Shown: positions 1-6,795, numbered from the stretch's first letter. The stretch: DNA of 11,000 nucleotides from Planctomycetota bacterium (GCA_021785155.1 JAJYGE010000066.1:1-11000), one strand, 5' to 3'. A program made the numbers and translations. Notes: generated by a model from the letters alone, not told the origin.

Positions 1-57
1 CGCCCACGGCCATTGCCCCTAAAAATTGATAAAGGATAATACCCGCGCGATATTACA

Positions 58-237
58 TCAGGTTTTCTTCCGCGCTAAAATGAAATACAGAATTGATCCC
101 AGCAACGGCAGAAACAGCATGAGGATTACCCAGAGAATTTTAGTACCGGAGCCGGCACTGCTGGCCAAAAGGTCAATGAGCATCCAAAGCCAGAAAATAA
201 AGCAGGCCACATAAAATAGCAGAGCAACAGGTCCCAT
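58..237 (-). CDS. Small two-helix membrane protein, PLDc_N (cardiolipin synthase N-terminal) type
   Basis: A 59-residue protein made almost entirely of two hydrophobic helices, about residues 4-24 and 33-53, ending in a basic ARKKT tail. The pattern W-x-L-I-D after helix 1, then ILWVILMLFLPLLGSILY, matches the PLDc_N module (phospholipase D nuclease N-terminal), which precedes the catalytic part of cardiolipin synthases but often occurs alone, as here. No HKD catalytic motif is present, so enzymatic activity is not expected; it probably sits in the inner membrane. An ATG five codons earlier (252) is possible, but the GGAG at about 9 nt before the ATG at 237 favours the shorter form. It starts about 35 bp after the ACT gene stop and is likely co-transcribed with it. 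Family call is fairly safe; the role is unknown. Confidence 0.75.
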   Translation of the reverse strand: MGPVALLFYVACFIFWLWMLIDLLASSAGSGTKILWVILMLFLPLLGSILYFILARKKT

Positions 238-272
238 TGTCAGATACTCCATGTCAACACGGTATAACGCCG

Positions 273-761
273 TTATCGCAGATCATTTTCATCCAACAGC
301 ACAAAATGCTCTTCCGAGAGCACCATGCTGGCCAAGGCCGGATTATCAACGTGAATCACCACGGTCGCGGAACGATTGGGATCGGTAATCAGACCATATA
401 CATAATGAATGTCCACTTCCGCACTCAACAGGGCCTTACCAATTCGCGCCAGGCCTTCACCGGACGCATTGGACGGCATTTCCACCGCCACAAGTTCACA
501 GATGGAAAATCGGTAATCACTCTGTCGCAAAATATCGGCCGCCGCATCCGCATCGCTGAATACGAAGCGCACAATCGCGCAGTCCACACCCTGCATGACC
601 GTCAGAGCCAGCGTGCGCACGCCGGAATTTTCAAAAATCCCCATGAGTGACGCCAGCGCCCCGACCCGGTTTTCAACAAACACGGATAATTGACGTACAC
701 ACGGAGTGTCCCGTCCGCGTTTGGTAATAGGTCTTTCACGCGTATTGGCCATGGCAACCAT
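273..761 (-). CDS. Tandem ACT-domain protein
   Basis: A 162-residue protein with two ACT-like beta-alpha-beta repeats. The first, about residues 22-92, begins with QLSVFVENRVGALASLM, the strand-helix signature of ACT folds in which a ligand-binding loop follows 'EN-x-x-G'. The second covers about residues 93-160. There is no attached enzyme, so it is a stand-alone ACT pair that by analogy binds an amino acid or similar small ligand and acts as a regulator; the ligand cannot be told. The start is uncertain: an ATG at 752 has a weak AAGATGG five bases upstream, while the ATG at 761 has none. It lies 49 bp after the CBS gene and upstream of the PLDc_N gene, all on the minus strand. Confidence 0.8.
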   Translation of the reverse strand: MVAMANTRERPITKRGRDTPCVRQLSVFVENRVGALASLMGIFENSGVRTLALTVMQGVDCAIVRFVFSDADAAADILRQSDYRFSICELVAVEMPSNASGEGLARIGKALLSAEVDIHYVYGLITDPNRSATVVIHVDNPALASMVLSEEHFVLLDENDLR

Positions 762-783
762 CTTAACATCAGTCAGGCCGGGA

Positions 784-810
784 TGTATAAAAATCCATCG
801 GTCTTTTCAA
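784..810 (-). promoter_or_regulatory. Weak promoter candidate for the ACT-domain gene
   Basis: On the minus strand a TTGAAA (805-810) is followed after 15 bp by TATACA (784-789). The -35 begins immediately after the CBS gene stop codon. The spacer is shorter than the ideal 17 bp. The ACT gene may therefore have its own promoter as well as read-through from the CBS gene. Confidence 0.3.
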
Positions 811-1248
811 TTATACGCGGCTATACAGATATTCATGCAGGTGCATGATCGTGACTTCCTGATCACTGGCGTGCCGGGCATTAATATCACCAATGGAAAT
901 CAGTCCCAGCAGCCGGCCCTGCGCATCACACACCGGTAAATGGCGCACACGGCGTGTCTGCATGATGCTGCTGGCATCATCAATGGAAGTCTCCGGCGAT
1001 ACGACAACCACATCCGAGGTCATCGCGTCGGCCACTTTCACCTGACGGGGATTTTTTTCCTCCGCCACCACCCGTGTGAGAATATCGCGTTCGCTTAAGA
1101 TTCCGACGATGCGGTCACCATCCGTGACCATTAATGAACCGATGCGATGGCGATTCATTTTTTTTGTGGCCTCAAGGATCGTGGCGTCAAGGCTGATACA
1201 ATGGATGTGACTGGACTTGCCGGCCAGAAGGCATTGGACTGTGGCCAT
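811..1248 (-). CDS. CBS-domain pair protein
   Basis: A 145-residue soluble protein consisting of two CBS domains (about residues 5-62 and 72-126) and a short C-terminal tail. Each repeat shows the characteristic ending: GILSERDILTRV in the first and GLISIGDINARH in the second. The inter-repeat segment VADAMTSDVVVVSPETSI is typical of small CBS-pair proteins. CBS pairs bind adenine nucleotides such as AMP, ATP or SAM; there is no fused enzyme, so it is probably a sensor or regulator whose partner is unknown. The ATG at 1248 is chosen because TAAGGAGGT lies 5 bp upstream, a near-perfect ribosome binding site. The frame stays open 30 codons further upstream, but that stretch is the untranslated leader. 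It is transcribed divergently from the MFS gene. Confidence 0.88.
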   Translation of the reverse strand: MATVQCLLAGKSSHIHCISLDATILEATKKMNRHRIGSLMVTDGDRIVGILSERDILTRVVAEEKNPRQVKVADAMTSDVVVVSPETSIDDASSIMQTRRVRHLPVCDAQGRLLGLISIGDINARHASDQEVTIMHLHEYLYSRV

Positions 1249-1279
1249 AAATGACCTCCTTAAAAAGAACCAACCGTAA

Positions 1280-1303
1280 GCTGTTACCAACACTGGTGAC
1301 AGC
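1280..1303. repeat. Imperfect inverted repeat in the leader of the CBS gene
   Basis: GCTGTTACC and GGTGACAGC form 9-bp arms around a 6-nt loop (AACACT), with a single non-Watson-Crick position. It lies between the CBS promoter candidate and the CBS Shine-Dalgarno. It could be a leader RNA hairpin or a protein-binding site; the sequence alone does not decide. Confidence 0.5.
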
Positions 1304-1327
1304 AAGAAGTGCAGTTGATTAAAGGTA

Positions 1328-1355
1328 ACTATACCCATGGCTGAAATAGATGCAA
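1328..1355 (-). promoter_or_regulatory. Promoter candidate for the CBS gene
   Basis: On the minus strand TTGCAT (1350-1355) is followed after 16 bp by TATAGT (1328-1333). This would give a leader of about 70 nt before the ATG at 1248, containing the hairpin at 1280-1303. The -35 touches the left arm of the palindrome at 1355-1378, so one regulator bound there could affect both divergent genes. Confidence 0.4.
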
Positions 1356-1378
1356 CATTGTGAATAAGATAACAATGT
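1355..1378. repeat. Operator-like perfect inverted repeat over the exporter promoter
   Basis: ACATTGT (1355-1361) and ACAATGT (1372-1378) are exact reverse complements separated by 10 bp. The repeat covers the -35 region and runs to 4 bp before the TATAAT of the MFS gene. Half-sites offset by 17 bp suit a dimeric repressor. Its position on a core promoter makes an operator role likely, but no regulator gene is next to it. Confidence 0.55.
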
Positions 1379-1388
1379 CGGCTATAAT
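1358..1388 (+). promoter_or_regulatory. Promoter of the MFS gene, leaderless configuration
   Basis: A perfect -10 TATAAT (1383-1388) lies only 6 nt before the ATG at 1395. Transcription should therefore begin at or next to the start codon. A partial -35 TTGTGA (1358-1363) lies 19 bp upstream. No Shine-Dalgarno is present before the ATG, which agrees with a leaderless mRNA. Confidence 0.6.
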
Positions 1389-1394
1389 CTCCCT

Positions 1395-2585
1395 ATGACA
1401 ACAACCGCGCAGACGGATTTATCACCGGATATTAATGCCTCTGACAGCCGCTCTCGCGCGGCCAGCCTGGCGTGCATGACCTGGACGCATTTTCTTAATG
1501 ACGGGGCGGCGTTCTATTTGCCGGGAATTCTTCCGGCGGTTCTCACCGCACTGCACCAACCGCTGGCTATGGTTGGAGTCATCATGGCGGCGATGTATCT
1601 CGGACAGGCGCTGCAGCCCGTGGCGGGGATTCTCGCGGATAAAACTGGTGGCCGCTTATTTATCATCGGGGGGCTGACCGCATGTTCTGTTGCCGGTGCT
1701 TTTGTCGGCCTTGCTCCCAATGTTGAAATTCTTCTGGCGGTGCTTGTCATTTCCGGATTGGGCAGCACAGCTTTTCACCCTCAGGCTCTGGCCGCCGTGC
1801 GCAGTTTGACCCAGCGTCGTCACGGCGCTGGATTGTCACTGTTTTTAATTGGCGGTGAGCTGGGCCGGGGAGTCTGGCCCCTGTTGACCAGTCTCATTGT
1901 GGTCTATCTTGGTTTACACAATCTGTGGATCATCGCGTTGCCAACCGTGATCACGCTGCCGTTTATAATAACGTTGATCCCGCGACTTCCCCGCCGCGGC
2001 GAAAATGCCGTGAAAATCCATTGGCGCGCACATCGCAAGCCGTTTCTGGTGCTGGTGGGTTTTTCGGCCTTTCGCGGGTTGGCTGTTTTCGGCACCATCG
2101 TATTTATCCCATTGATGTGGAAACTTCGCGGGGGTGCGTTGGTATCGGGCGCATCAATTATCAGTACATTGCTGATTACCGGCGTAATCGGACAGGCCAC
2201 AGGCGGGACGGTATCCGACCGTCTGGGCCGCCGACCCGTGCTGGTGGCCAGCAGTATTGTGATGTTAATTTTTCTGCCACTGGTGGTGGTAATCCACGGA
2301 CCGTGGTTATGGATGATCGCCGCCATTCTTGGCATTGCGATGTTCAGTACATTTTCTCCCACACTGCTGATAGGCCAGGATATGTTTCCGGAGAATCGGG
2401 CCTTGGGTTCGGGCATTGCCCTGGGACTGTCCAACGCACTGGGGGCGGTGGGGCTTTTGCCATTGGGGTGGGTATTGCATCATTCTGGAATCAACGCGGT
2501 ATTCGGAATTCTGACGGTCAGCGCCGCACTGATGCTCCTCATGTCACTGGCCTTCACAAGAAAAGTTCATCCGTCCATGAATTAG
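1395..2585 (+). CDS. MFS exporter of the fosmidomycin-resistance (Fsr) type
   Basis: A 396-residue polytopic membrane protein with about 12 predicted helices and a hydrophilic N-terminus of about 25 residues. The early motif THFLNDG (residues 31-37) and FHPQAL (127-132) are typical of the fosmidomycin-resistance branch of the major facilitator superfamily. Motif-A-like loops occur in both halves: GILADKTGGR (78-87) and GTVSDRLGRRP (241-251). It should work as a proton-coupled drug or metabolite exporter in the inner membrane; the substrate cannot be read from the sequence. The start at 1395 is set by the promoter placement, because no ribosome binding site precedes it. The palindrome over its promoter suggests inducible expression. 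Superfamily is certain; the Fsr subgroup is likely. Confidence 0.87.
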   Translation: MTTTAQTDLSPDINASDSRSRAASLACMTWTHFLNDGAAFYLPGILPAVLTALHQPLAMVGVIMAAMYLGQALQPVAGILADKTGGRLFIIGGLTACSVAGAFVGLAPNVEILLAVLVISGLGSTAFHPQALAAVRSLTQRRHGAGLSLFLIGGELGRGVWPLLTSLIVVYLGLHNLWIIALPTVITLPFIITLIPRLPRRGENAVKIHWRAHRKPFLVLVGFSAFRGLAVFGTIVFIPLMWKLRGGALVSGASIISTLLITGVIGQATGGTVSDRLGRRPVLVASSIVMLIFLPLVVVIHGPWLWMIAAILGIAMFSTFSPTLLIGQDMFPENRALGSGIALGLSNALGAVGLLPLGWVLHHSGINAVFGILTVSAALMLLMSLAFTRKVHPSMN

Positions 2586-2612
2586 TTCCCTGTTACAGCC
2601 AACTATTTGAGC

Positions 2613-2642
2613 TATAATCCATAGTGTTAAGTAGCCGAGGAG
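2613..2642 (+). promoter_or_regulatory. -10 box and ribosome binding site of the msrB leader
   Basis: A perfect TATAAT (2613-2618), preceded by GC as in two other promoters of this window, lies 28 bp after the MFS stop. No good -35 is seen at the right distance. GAGGAG (2637-2642) follows and sits 9 bp before the ATG of the small upstream ORF at 2652. Transcription from here would give a leader of about 160 nt before msrB. Confidence 0.45.
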
Positions 2643-2651
2643 TGATTGCTG

Positions 2652-2789
2652 ATGACAGTAATATTCTTGAAACCTGAAATAGGGCGCGTTCGGGGCATCT
2701 GGTTATTTTTGGAAATGGGTCAATCAATGGAATTAGGCCATGATTGCAACCCGCGGGAACCCAAGAGCATCGCAAGGAGTTTCGCATGA
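2652..2789 (+). CDS. Possible 45-residue leader ORF overlapping msrB
   Basis: An ATG at 2652 with GAGGAG 9 bp upstream opens a 45-codon frame ending in TGA at 2787-2789. The stop overlaps the msrB ATG (2786-2788) in the ATGA arrangement typical of translational coupling. The peptide begins MTVIFLKPEIGRVRGIW and resembles nothing I recognise; it has a single Cys and no clear membrane segment. It could be a regulatory leader peptide whose translation controls msrB, a small real protein, or chance. The appropriately spaced ribosome binding site and the exact overlap are the only arguments for it. Confidence 0.35.
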   Translation: MTVIFLKPEIGRVRGIWLFLEMGQSMELGHDCNPREPKSIARSFA

Positions 2790-3250
2790 CATTACCAACG
2801 GAAAATTCCAGCCGCCCCCTTGTTTCGCGCACGGGCCACGATCTTACCGCGCTGTCCATTGAGCGCATTCACAAGCTGGCCAGCACACTTACACCGGAAG
2901 AGCGGCACGTCATGCTGGACCAGGGAACAGAGCCGCCATTCTGTGGTGGCGTACTGAACAAAGGTGAGGGAGTATATGTATGCCGACTCTGTGGATTGCC
3001 GCTCTTTCAATCAAGCGCGAAGTTTGAATCGCATACGGGCTGGCCGAGCTTCTGCGCACCATTTGATCCGGATCATATCCATAACGTCGCGGACGAAAGT
3101 TATGGCATGATCCGCACGGAAATCCGCTGCCGCCGCTGCGACAGCCACCTTGGCCATGTCTTTGATGATGGCCCGGCCCCCACCGGGAAACGGTATTGTC
3201 TGAATTCCGTGGCCCTGGAGTTTAAGGAGAACCACAATCCACCGTCATGA
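2786..3250 (+). CDS. msrB: Peptide-methionine (R)-S-oxide reductase
   Basis: A 154-residue MsrB that reduces the R-isomer of methionine sulfoxide in proteins, normally using thioredoxin, as part of oxidative damage repair. The structural zinc is bound by two CxxC pairs, C66/C69 (CRLC) and C115/C118 (CRRC). The catalytic cysteine is C138 in KRYCLNSVAL. GTEPPF (47-52), the HTGWPSF segment (83-89) and HLGHVFDDGP (121-130) are further family hallmarks. The residue before GWPSF is Thr84, where many MsrB proteins carry the resolving Cys; C90 or C53 might replace it. There is no signal peptide, so it is cytoplasmic. The ATG at 2786 is chosen because AAGGAG lies 6 bp upstream; an in-frame TTG at 2744 is less likely. 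It stands alone, not fused to msrA. Confidence 0.95.
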   Translation: MTLPTENSSRPLVSRTGHDLTALSIERIHKLASTLTPEERHVMLDQGTEPPFCGGVLNKGEGVYVCRLCGLPLFQSSAKFESHTGWPSFCAPFDPDHIHNVADESYGMIRTEIRCRRCDSHLGHVFDDGPAPTGKRYCLNSVALEFKENHNPPS

Positions 3251-3344
3251 CACCAAAGCCAATGGAAGATAACTCGGCCGCTCGCCAACGTCACACGCAG
3301 ACCTTAAAATAATCACCGCGTTATGGTTTATAAGGTCATCCATT

Positions 3345-4181
3345 ATGGGAGCATCTATCATGCATAAAAAATTACGCAAAGCGTTGGCCTATTTCATTCT
3401 TCTTATTGTAGTTGTGATCGTGGCCGTGTGGTTTTCCATTGATGGCATCATCCGCAGCGAGATTCAGAGCCGGGCGACCGCAGCGCTGGGGACGAAAACC
3501 ACTCTCACGGATGCCCATTTGAGCATTCTCGGAGGCAGCATAACTTTACATGGCCTGACCGTGGATAATCTAAAGGGATATCCGGACGCGCATCTGCTGA
3601 CCATGCAATCTTGCGGAACTACGGTAAGTCTGCATAGCCTGCTGACCAAAACCGTGGTGATAAAGCTCATCACAATTAATGGCCTGCATATTTCCATGGA
3701 TCAAAATGGGTTGTCCAACAATATTATCACTGAAATTAATCATCTGAATAATCAACAGAGTGCTGCGGGCAGCGGCAGTCCCACCAAAGGCTCCGGCGGC
3801 AAGGCACTGGCGATCAGCAAGGTGCTGCTGCTTAATACCGTGGTGCGGCTCAATACGGCGCTGATTCCGGGGCAGAAGGGTGTACCCATCGTAATTACCT
3901 TGCCACGGATGGTGCTTAATGAACCTACCAATCCCAATGGTCGGCCATTACGGCTGGCGGGTCTGATGGAGCAAATCCTTTTAGAGATTGCCAAGAGCGT
4001 GGCGACCAATCCGGCGATTCCAGCGCCGGTGCGGGGAACGCTGAAGGCCGCCGCCAGTCTGATAGACTCGGGCGCGGGCACGATTATGCACGGGGCCGGC
4101 CAGGGAGTTGGTGGTGTGGTCAACGCGCTGGGAAACTTGCTTAGAACCGGCCAACAACCTGCCAACGGAGGCACGAAGTGA
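3345..4181 (+). CDS. AsmA-like membrane-anchored protein
   Basis: A 278-residue protein with a basic N-terminus, one membrane segment at about residues 14-31, and a beta-rich domain facing the periplasm. The stretch after the anchor, with LGTKTTLTDAHLSILGGSIT (49-68) and repeated 'strand-HGLTVDN / INGLHIS' units, resembles the N-terminal part of AsmA/DUF748-type proteins, which in larger members help envelope assembly and lipid transport. It is much shorter than typical AsmA proteins. A Ser/Gly-rich linker (about 138-153) and a Gly/Ala-rich C-terminus (242-276) flank the last domain. An alternative ATG at 3360 has GGGAG 8 bp upstream and is about equally likely; the ATG at 3345 has TAAGGT. 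Its stop overlaps the permease start, so the two are co-expressed. Function unknown. Confidence 0.7.
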   Translation: MGASIMHKKLRKALAYFILLIVVVIVAVWFSIDGIIRSEIQSRATAALGTKTTLTDAHLSILGGSITLHGLTVDNLKGYPDAHLLTMQSCGTTVSLHSLLTKTVVIKLITINGLHISMDQNGLSNNIITEINHLNNQQSAAGSGSPTKGSGGKALAISKVLLLNTVVRLNTALIPGQKGVPIVITLPRMVLNEPTNPNGRPLRLAGLMEQILLEIAKSVATNPAIPAPVRGTLKAAASLIDSGAGTIMHGAGQGVGGVVNALGNLLRTGQQPANGGTK

Positions 4182-5470
4182 TCCCGGCAATGCTGGCCGC
4201 TATCGCCGCCACAGCTCACAGCGTGGATTGGCCCGACGTGCTGATTTTTGCATTGACATATTTTGGTCTGGCGATGGGAGATGTTCCCTTCACGCGACTG
4301 GATCGATCCAGCATCGCCCTGTTGGGTGCGGTGACGGTATTGCTGCTTCATCGTTTAAGCCTCCATGAGGCGATCGCCGGCATTGATTTTCCAACGTTGA
4401 TATTGCTAATCAGCATGATGGTGATCTCGGCACAATTGCGGCTGGCGGGGTTTTATGACTGGGTGGTGCGGCGCATTGTATCGGCATCGCATCAACCCAT
4501 GAGTTTGCTGGCGGGATTAATCGCTTTTTCAGCGCTGCTTTCCGCTCTTTTCGCCAACGATGTCATTTGTCTGATTTTTACGCCCGTCTTATGTGTCGCG
4601 CTGCAGCGAGCCAGGCGTGATCCGGTTCCATATCTGATGGCCCTGGCCACAGCCTGCAACATCGGCTCCGCCGCCACCCTCATCGGCAATCCGCAGAATA
4701 TGCTCATCGGAGAAACGGCGCATCTTGATTTTTCGGCTTATTTTCTCAATGTGTTGCCGCTGATTCTGATTTGTCTGGTGCTGAACTATGCCGCCATTGC
4801 CTTGCTTTACCGCCCGCGCTTATTTGCCGATTTGGAGCCGCCCGCCGCGTCGGAATCGGCCCATGAACATCACCGCCCGCCGGTCATGCAATGGCATTTA
4901 ATTATTAAAACCCTGATCGTGATGGGGGTTCTCCTCACGGCGATGCTGGCAGGTTCAGTTATTCATGTCAGCCGTCCGGTGGCCGCAATGGCGGCAGCGG
5001 GGGTGATTCTGGTATCGCGCAAAACCCGCCCCTCTGATCTATTTGCCCGCGTCGATTGGAATTTAATTTTGCTTTTTGTCGGCCTGTTTATTGTTATCGC
5101 GGACGTGGAGAGCCACCATCTGCTGGCTCCGGTGCTGCACGCGTTGGCACAAACCGGAATTTCCCTGAAATCGCAAGTGCCTTTGGCGGGCGTAACGCTG
5201 GTACTGTCCAACCTGGTCAGCAATGTGCCCGCGGTACTGCTGATTAAACCCGCCATTCCCCTGGCGGCCACGCACACATGGTATCTCCTGGCGGTGGTCA
5301 GCACTGTGGCGGGCAATCTGACATTGTTGGGTTCAATAGCCAATTTGATCGTGGCGCAACAGGCGGGACCCTTCGCGGTGCATCTGCGTTTTCGGGAATT
5401 CTTAAAAGCCGGCGTACCACTGACCCTGTGTTGTGTAACCTTGGCGGTACTTTATTTTAAAGTGATCTGA
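4178..5470 (+). CDS. ArsB/NhaD (ion transporter superfamily) permease
   Basis: A 430-residue membrane protein with about 11 hydrophobic segments in two halves. Paired signature motifs of the ion transporter superfamily are visible: ANDVICLIFTPV (126-137) followed by NIGSAATLIGNPQN (161-174) in the first half, and SNLVSNVPA (344-352) followed by GNLTLLGSIANLI (379-391) in the second. These match the SLC13/ArsB/NhaD-like 'anion permease' group, including YbiR-type proteins. The substrate could be an anion or a proton/sodium couple and cannot be decided here. A His-rich connector (HEHHRPP, 229-235) lies between the halves. The GTG start at 4178 overlaps the upstream stop as GTGA and has GGAGG 6 bp before it, which argues strongly for translational coupling to the AsmA-like gene. 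Confidence 0.85.
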   Translation: MIPAMLAAIAATAHSVDWPDVLIFALTYFGLAMGDVPFTRLDRSSIALLGAVTVLLLHRLSLHEAIAGIDFPTLILLISMMVISAQLRLAGFYDWVVRRIVSASHQPMSLLAGLIAFSALLSALFANDVICLIFTPVLCVALQRARRDPVPYLMALATACNIGSAATLIGNPQNMLIGETAHLDFSAYFLNVLPLILICLVLNYAAIALLYRPRLFADLEPPAASESAHEHHRPPVMQWHLIIKTLIVMGVLLTAMLAGSVIHVSRPVAAMAAAGVILVSRKTRPSDLFARVDWNLILLFVGLFIVIADVESHHLLAPVLHALAQTGISLKSQVPLAGVTLVLSNLVSNVPAVLLIKPAIPLAATHTWYLLAVVSTVAGNLTLLGSIANLIVAQQAGPFAVHLRFREFLKAGVPLTLCCVTLAVLYFKVI

Positions 5471-5602
5471 TTGTGTCGGGCCATGGCGGCCAGTTTGATT
5501 TGGCCTTAAAATACGAACGCTTGATTGATGCTGGCCGCAATGCGAAAGTCATGGCGCATGACCGTTTCGGCTGATCAACCTTTGACTGAAGGAAAGCAGA
5601 GC

Positions 5603-6589
5603 ATGAAACTGGATATTCCCGCCCGATGTCGCACACAACCGATGAAAGTGCTTTTAACCGGTGCGGCCGGCTTTCTTGGCTCGCATCTTGCCGAGGCTCT
5701 GGTGGAGCTCGGACACGATGTCACGGGCGTGGATTCGTTCATTACCGGAGCGCGGGAGAATCTGCATCATCTGGAAAACCATGCGCGATTCAGACTTTTT
5801 GAGCATGACCTTGCCGCCGGGTTACCGCCGACAGTTTCCGCGGGCCATTACGACCGGATCTGGCATCTGGCAAGTCCGGCCAGCCCGGTAGGTTATGTAA
5901 AACATCAGGTTATTACCCTGAAGGTTAATGCCATGGCCACGTTGGCGCTGCTGGAACTGGCGGAGCGTTGCAAGGCCCGTATGTTTATTGCTTCCACCAG
6001 TGAATGTTATGGTGATCCCCTGGAGCATCCGCAGCGCGAAACGTATTGGGGGCATGTCAATCCTGTCGGCATGCGCAGCATGTATGATGAAGCCAAGCGT
6101 TTCATGGAAGCCGCCACGATGGCGTATCATCGTGAGCGCGGAGTCGATACGCGCATTGTCCGGATTTTCAACACTTATGGTCCGCGACTGGCGGTCGATG
6201 ATGGCCGGGTGGTGGTGGCGTTTATTAAACAATCCCTGAAAGGCCAACCGCTGACGGTGCAGGGCGACGGTTCGCAGACGCGATCACTGTGTTTTGTGGA
6301 TGATGAAATCCGGGGGTTTATCATGCTTATGGAATCGCAACCGTATCATCTGCCCGTGAACATCGGAAATCCCGATGAAGTTACGGTACTGCAGTTGGCG
6401 CAGGAAATCCGCGATCTCGTGGGATCGAAAAGCGAAATTATTCACACCCCCCTGCCGCCGGATGATCCGCGCCAGCGCTGCCCAGATATCACGCTGGCAA
6501 GAACACTTCTGCAGTGGTCCCCCGCCATTGATCGTCGGGACGGGTTAAAGCGCACTATCGAATACTATCGGCGGAAATTGAGTCTGTAA
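5603..6589 (+). CDS. UDP-glucuronate decarboxylase-like SDR sugar-nucleotide enzyme
   Basis: A 328-residue extended short-chain dehydrogenase/reductase. The NAD-binding glycine motif TGAAGFLGSHL is at residues 19-29 and the adenine-side acid at D44. STSECYGDP (131-139) carries the catalytic Thr and Glu, and MYDEAKR (160-166) supplies the YxxxK pair Y161/K165. YWGHVNPVG (148-156), ARIFNTYGPR-like RIFNTYGPRL, and GDGSQTRSLCFVDD are close to UDP-xylose synthases, which oxidise and decarboxylate UDP-glucuronate to UDP-xylose. A related dTDP- or UDP-sugar epimerase/dehydratase is the alternative. The ATG at 5603 is chosen with AAGGA 9 bp upstream; the true core could begin at the ATG at 5642, and the frame is open from 5525. 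No glycosyltransferase genes lie beside it, so it is not in an obvious polysaccharide cluster. Confidence 0.85.
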   Translation: MKLDIPARCRTQPMKVLLTGAAGFLGSHLAEALVELGHDVTGVDSFITGARENLHHLENHARFRLFEHDLAAGLPPTVSAGHYDRIWHLASPASPVGYVKHQVITLKVNAMATLALLELAERCKARMFIASTSECYGDPLEHPQRETYWGHVNPVGMRSMYDEAKRFMEAATMAYHRERGVDTRIVRIFNTYGPRLAVDDGRVVVAFIKQSLKGQPLTVQGDGSQTRSLCFVDDEIRGFIMLMESQPYHLPVNIGNPDEVTVLQLAQEIRDLVGSKSEIIHTPLPPDDPRQRCPDITLARTLLQWSPAIDRRDGLKRTIEYYRRKLSL

Positions 6590-6742
6590 TTCATGGCTGT
6601 TGTCCATGCACCGGTTGCTTTGCCAAGCGTGTAATCAATGTGAAGAATAGTTGTCAATTGTTCGGAGCGTTGATCTTTATCAATCGAAATCTCAGGTGTC
6701 GGATTATGGCACGTATCATTTTGGGACGTATGAAAACAGAAT

Positions 6743-6761
6743 TTAAGAAAAATTTTCTTAA
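6743..6761. repeat. A/T-rich perfect palindrome upstream of the UVR-motif gene
   Basis: TTAAGAAAA and TTTTCTTAA form 9-bp arms around a single A at 6752. It ends 28 bp before the TATAAT at 6790, just upstream of where a -35 would fall. It could bind a regulator or be an A-tract upstream element. It has no GC-rich stem, so it is not a normal terminator. Confidence 0.45.
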
Positions 6762-6789
6762 GTTTGCGTGCACCCGGCGGCGCATACGC

Positions 6790-6795
6790 TATAAT
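6790..6795 (+). promoter_or_regulatory. -10 box of the UVR-motif gene
   Basis: A perfect TATAAT within GCTATAATCTC, 44 bp before the ATG at 6840. The -35 is poor (TTGCGT at 6764-6769, 20 bp away), so the promoter may depend on an activator or the upstream palindrome. Confidence 0.45.

Noticed and set aside
1..13. ATG on the minus strand at 13 (MAVG...) as the start of a further minus-strand gene
   Set aside because: Only four codons are inside the window and the GGGG before it is too close to be a good ribosome binding site.
1249..1338. N-terminal extension of the CBS protein from an ATG at 1338
   Set aside because: The extension contains the TAAGGAGGT site and the leader hairpin, and CBS proteins of this type begin at the ATG at 1248.
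1904..2434. Long minus-strand open frame of 176 codons inside the MFS gene
   Set aside because: Shadow frame of a clearly coding MFS gene; it has no protein-family features.
5488..5505. GGCCA-N8-TGGCC hairpin after the permease as a terminator
   Set aside because: The stem is only 5 bp, the loop is 8 nt and the following bases (TTAAAAT) are not a U-tract.
5525..5602. Longer start for the UDP-glucuronate decarboxylase-like gene
   Set aside because: The extra 26 residues do not resemble the family N-terminus and the ATG at 5603 has a suitable ribosome binding site.
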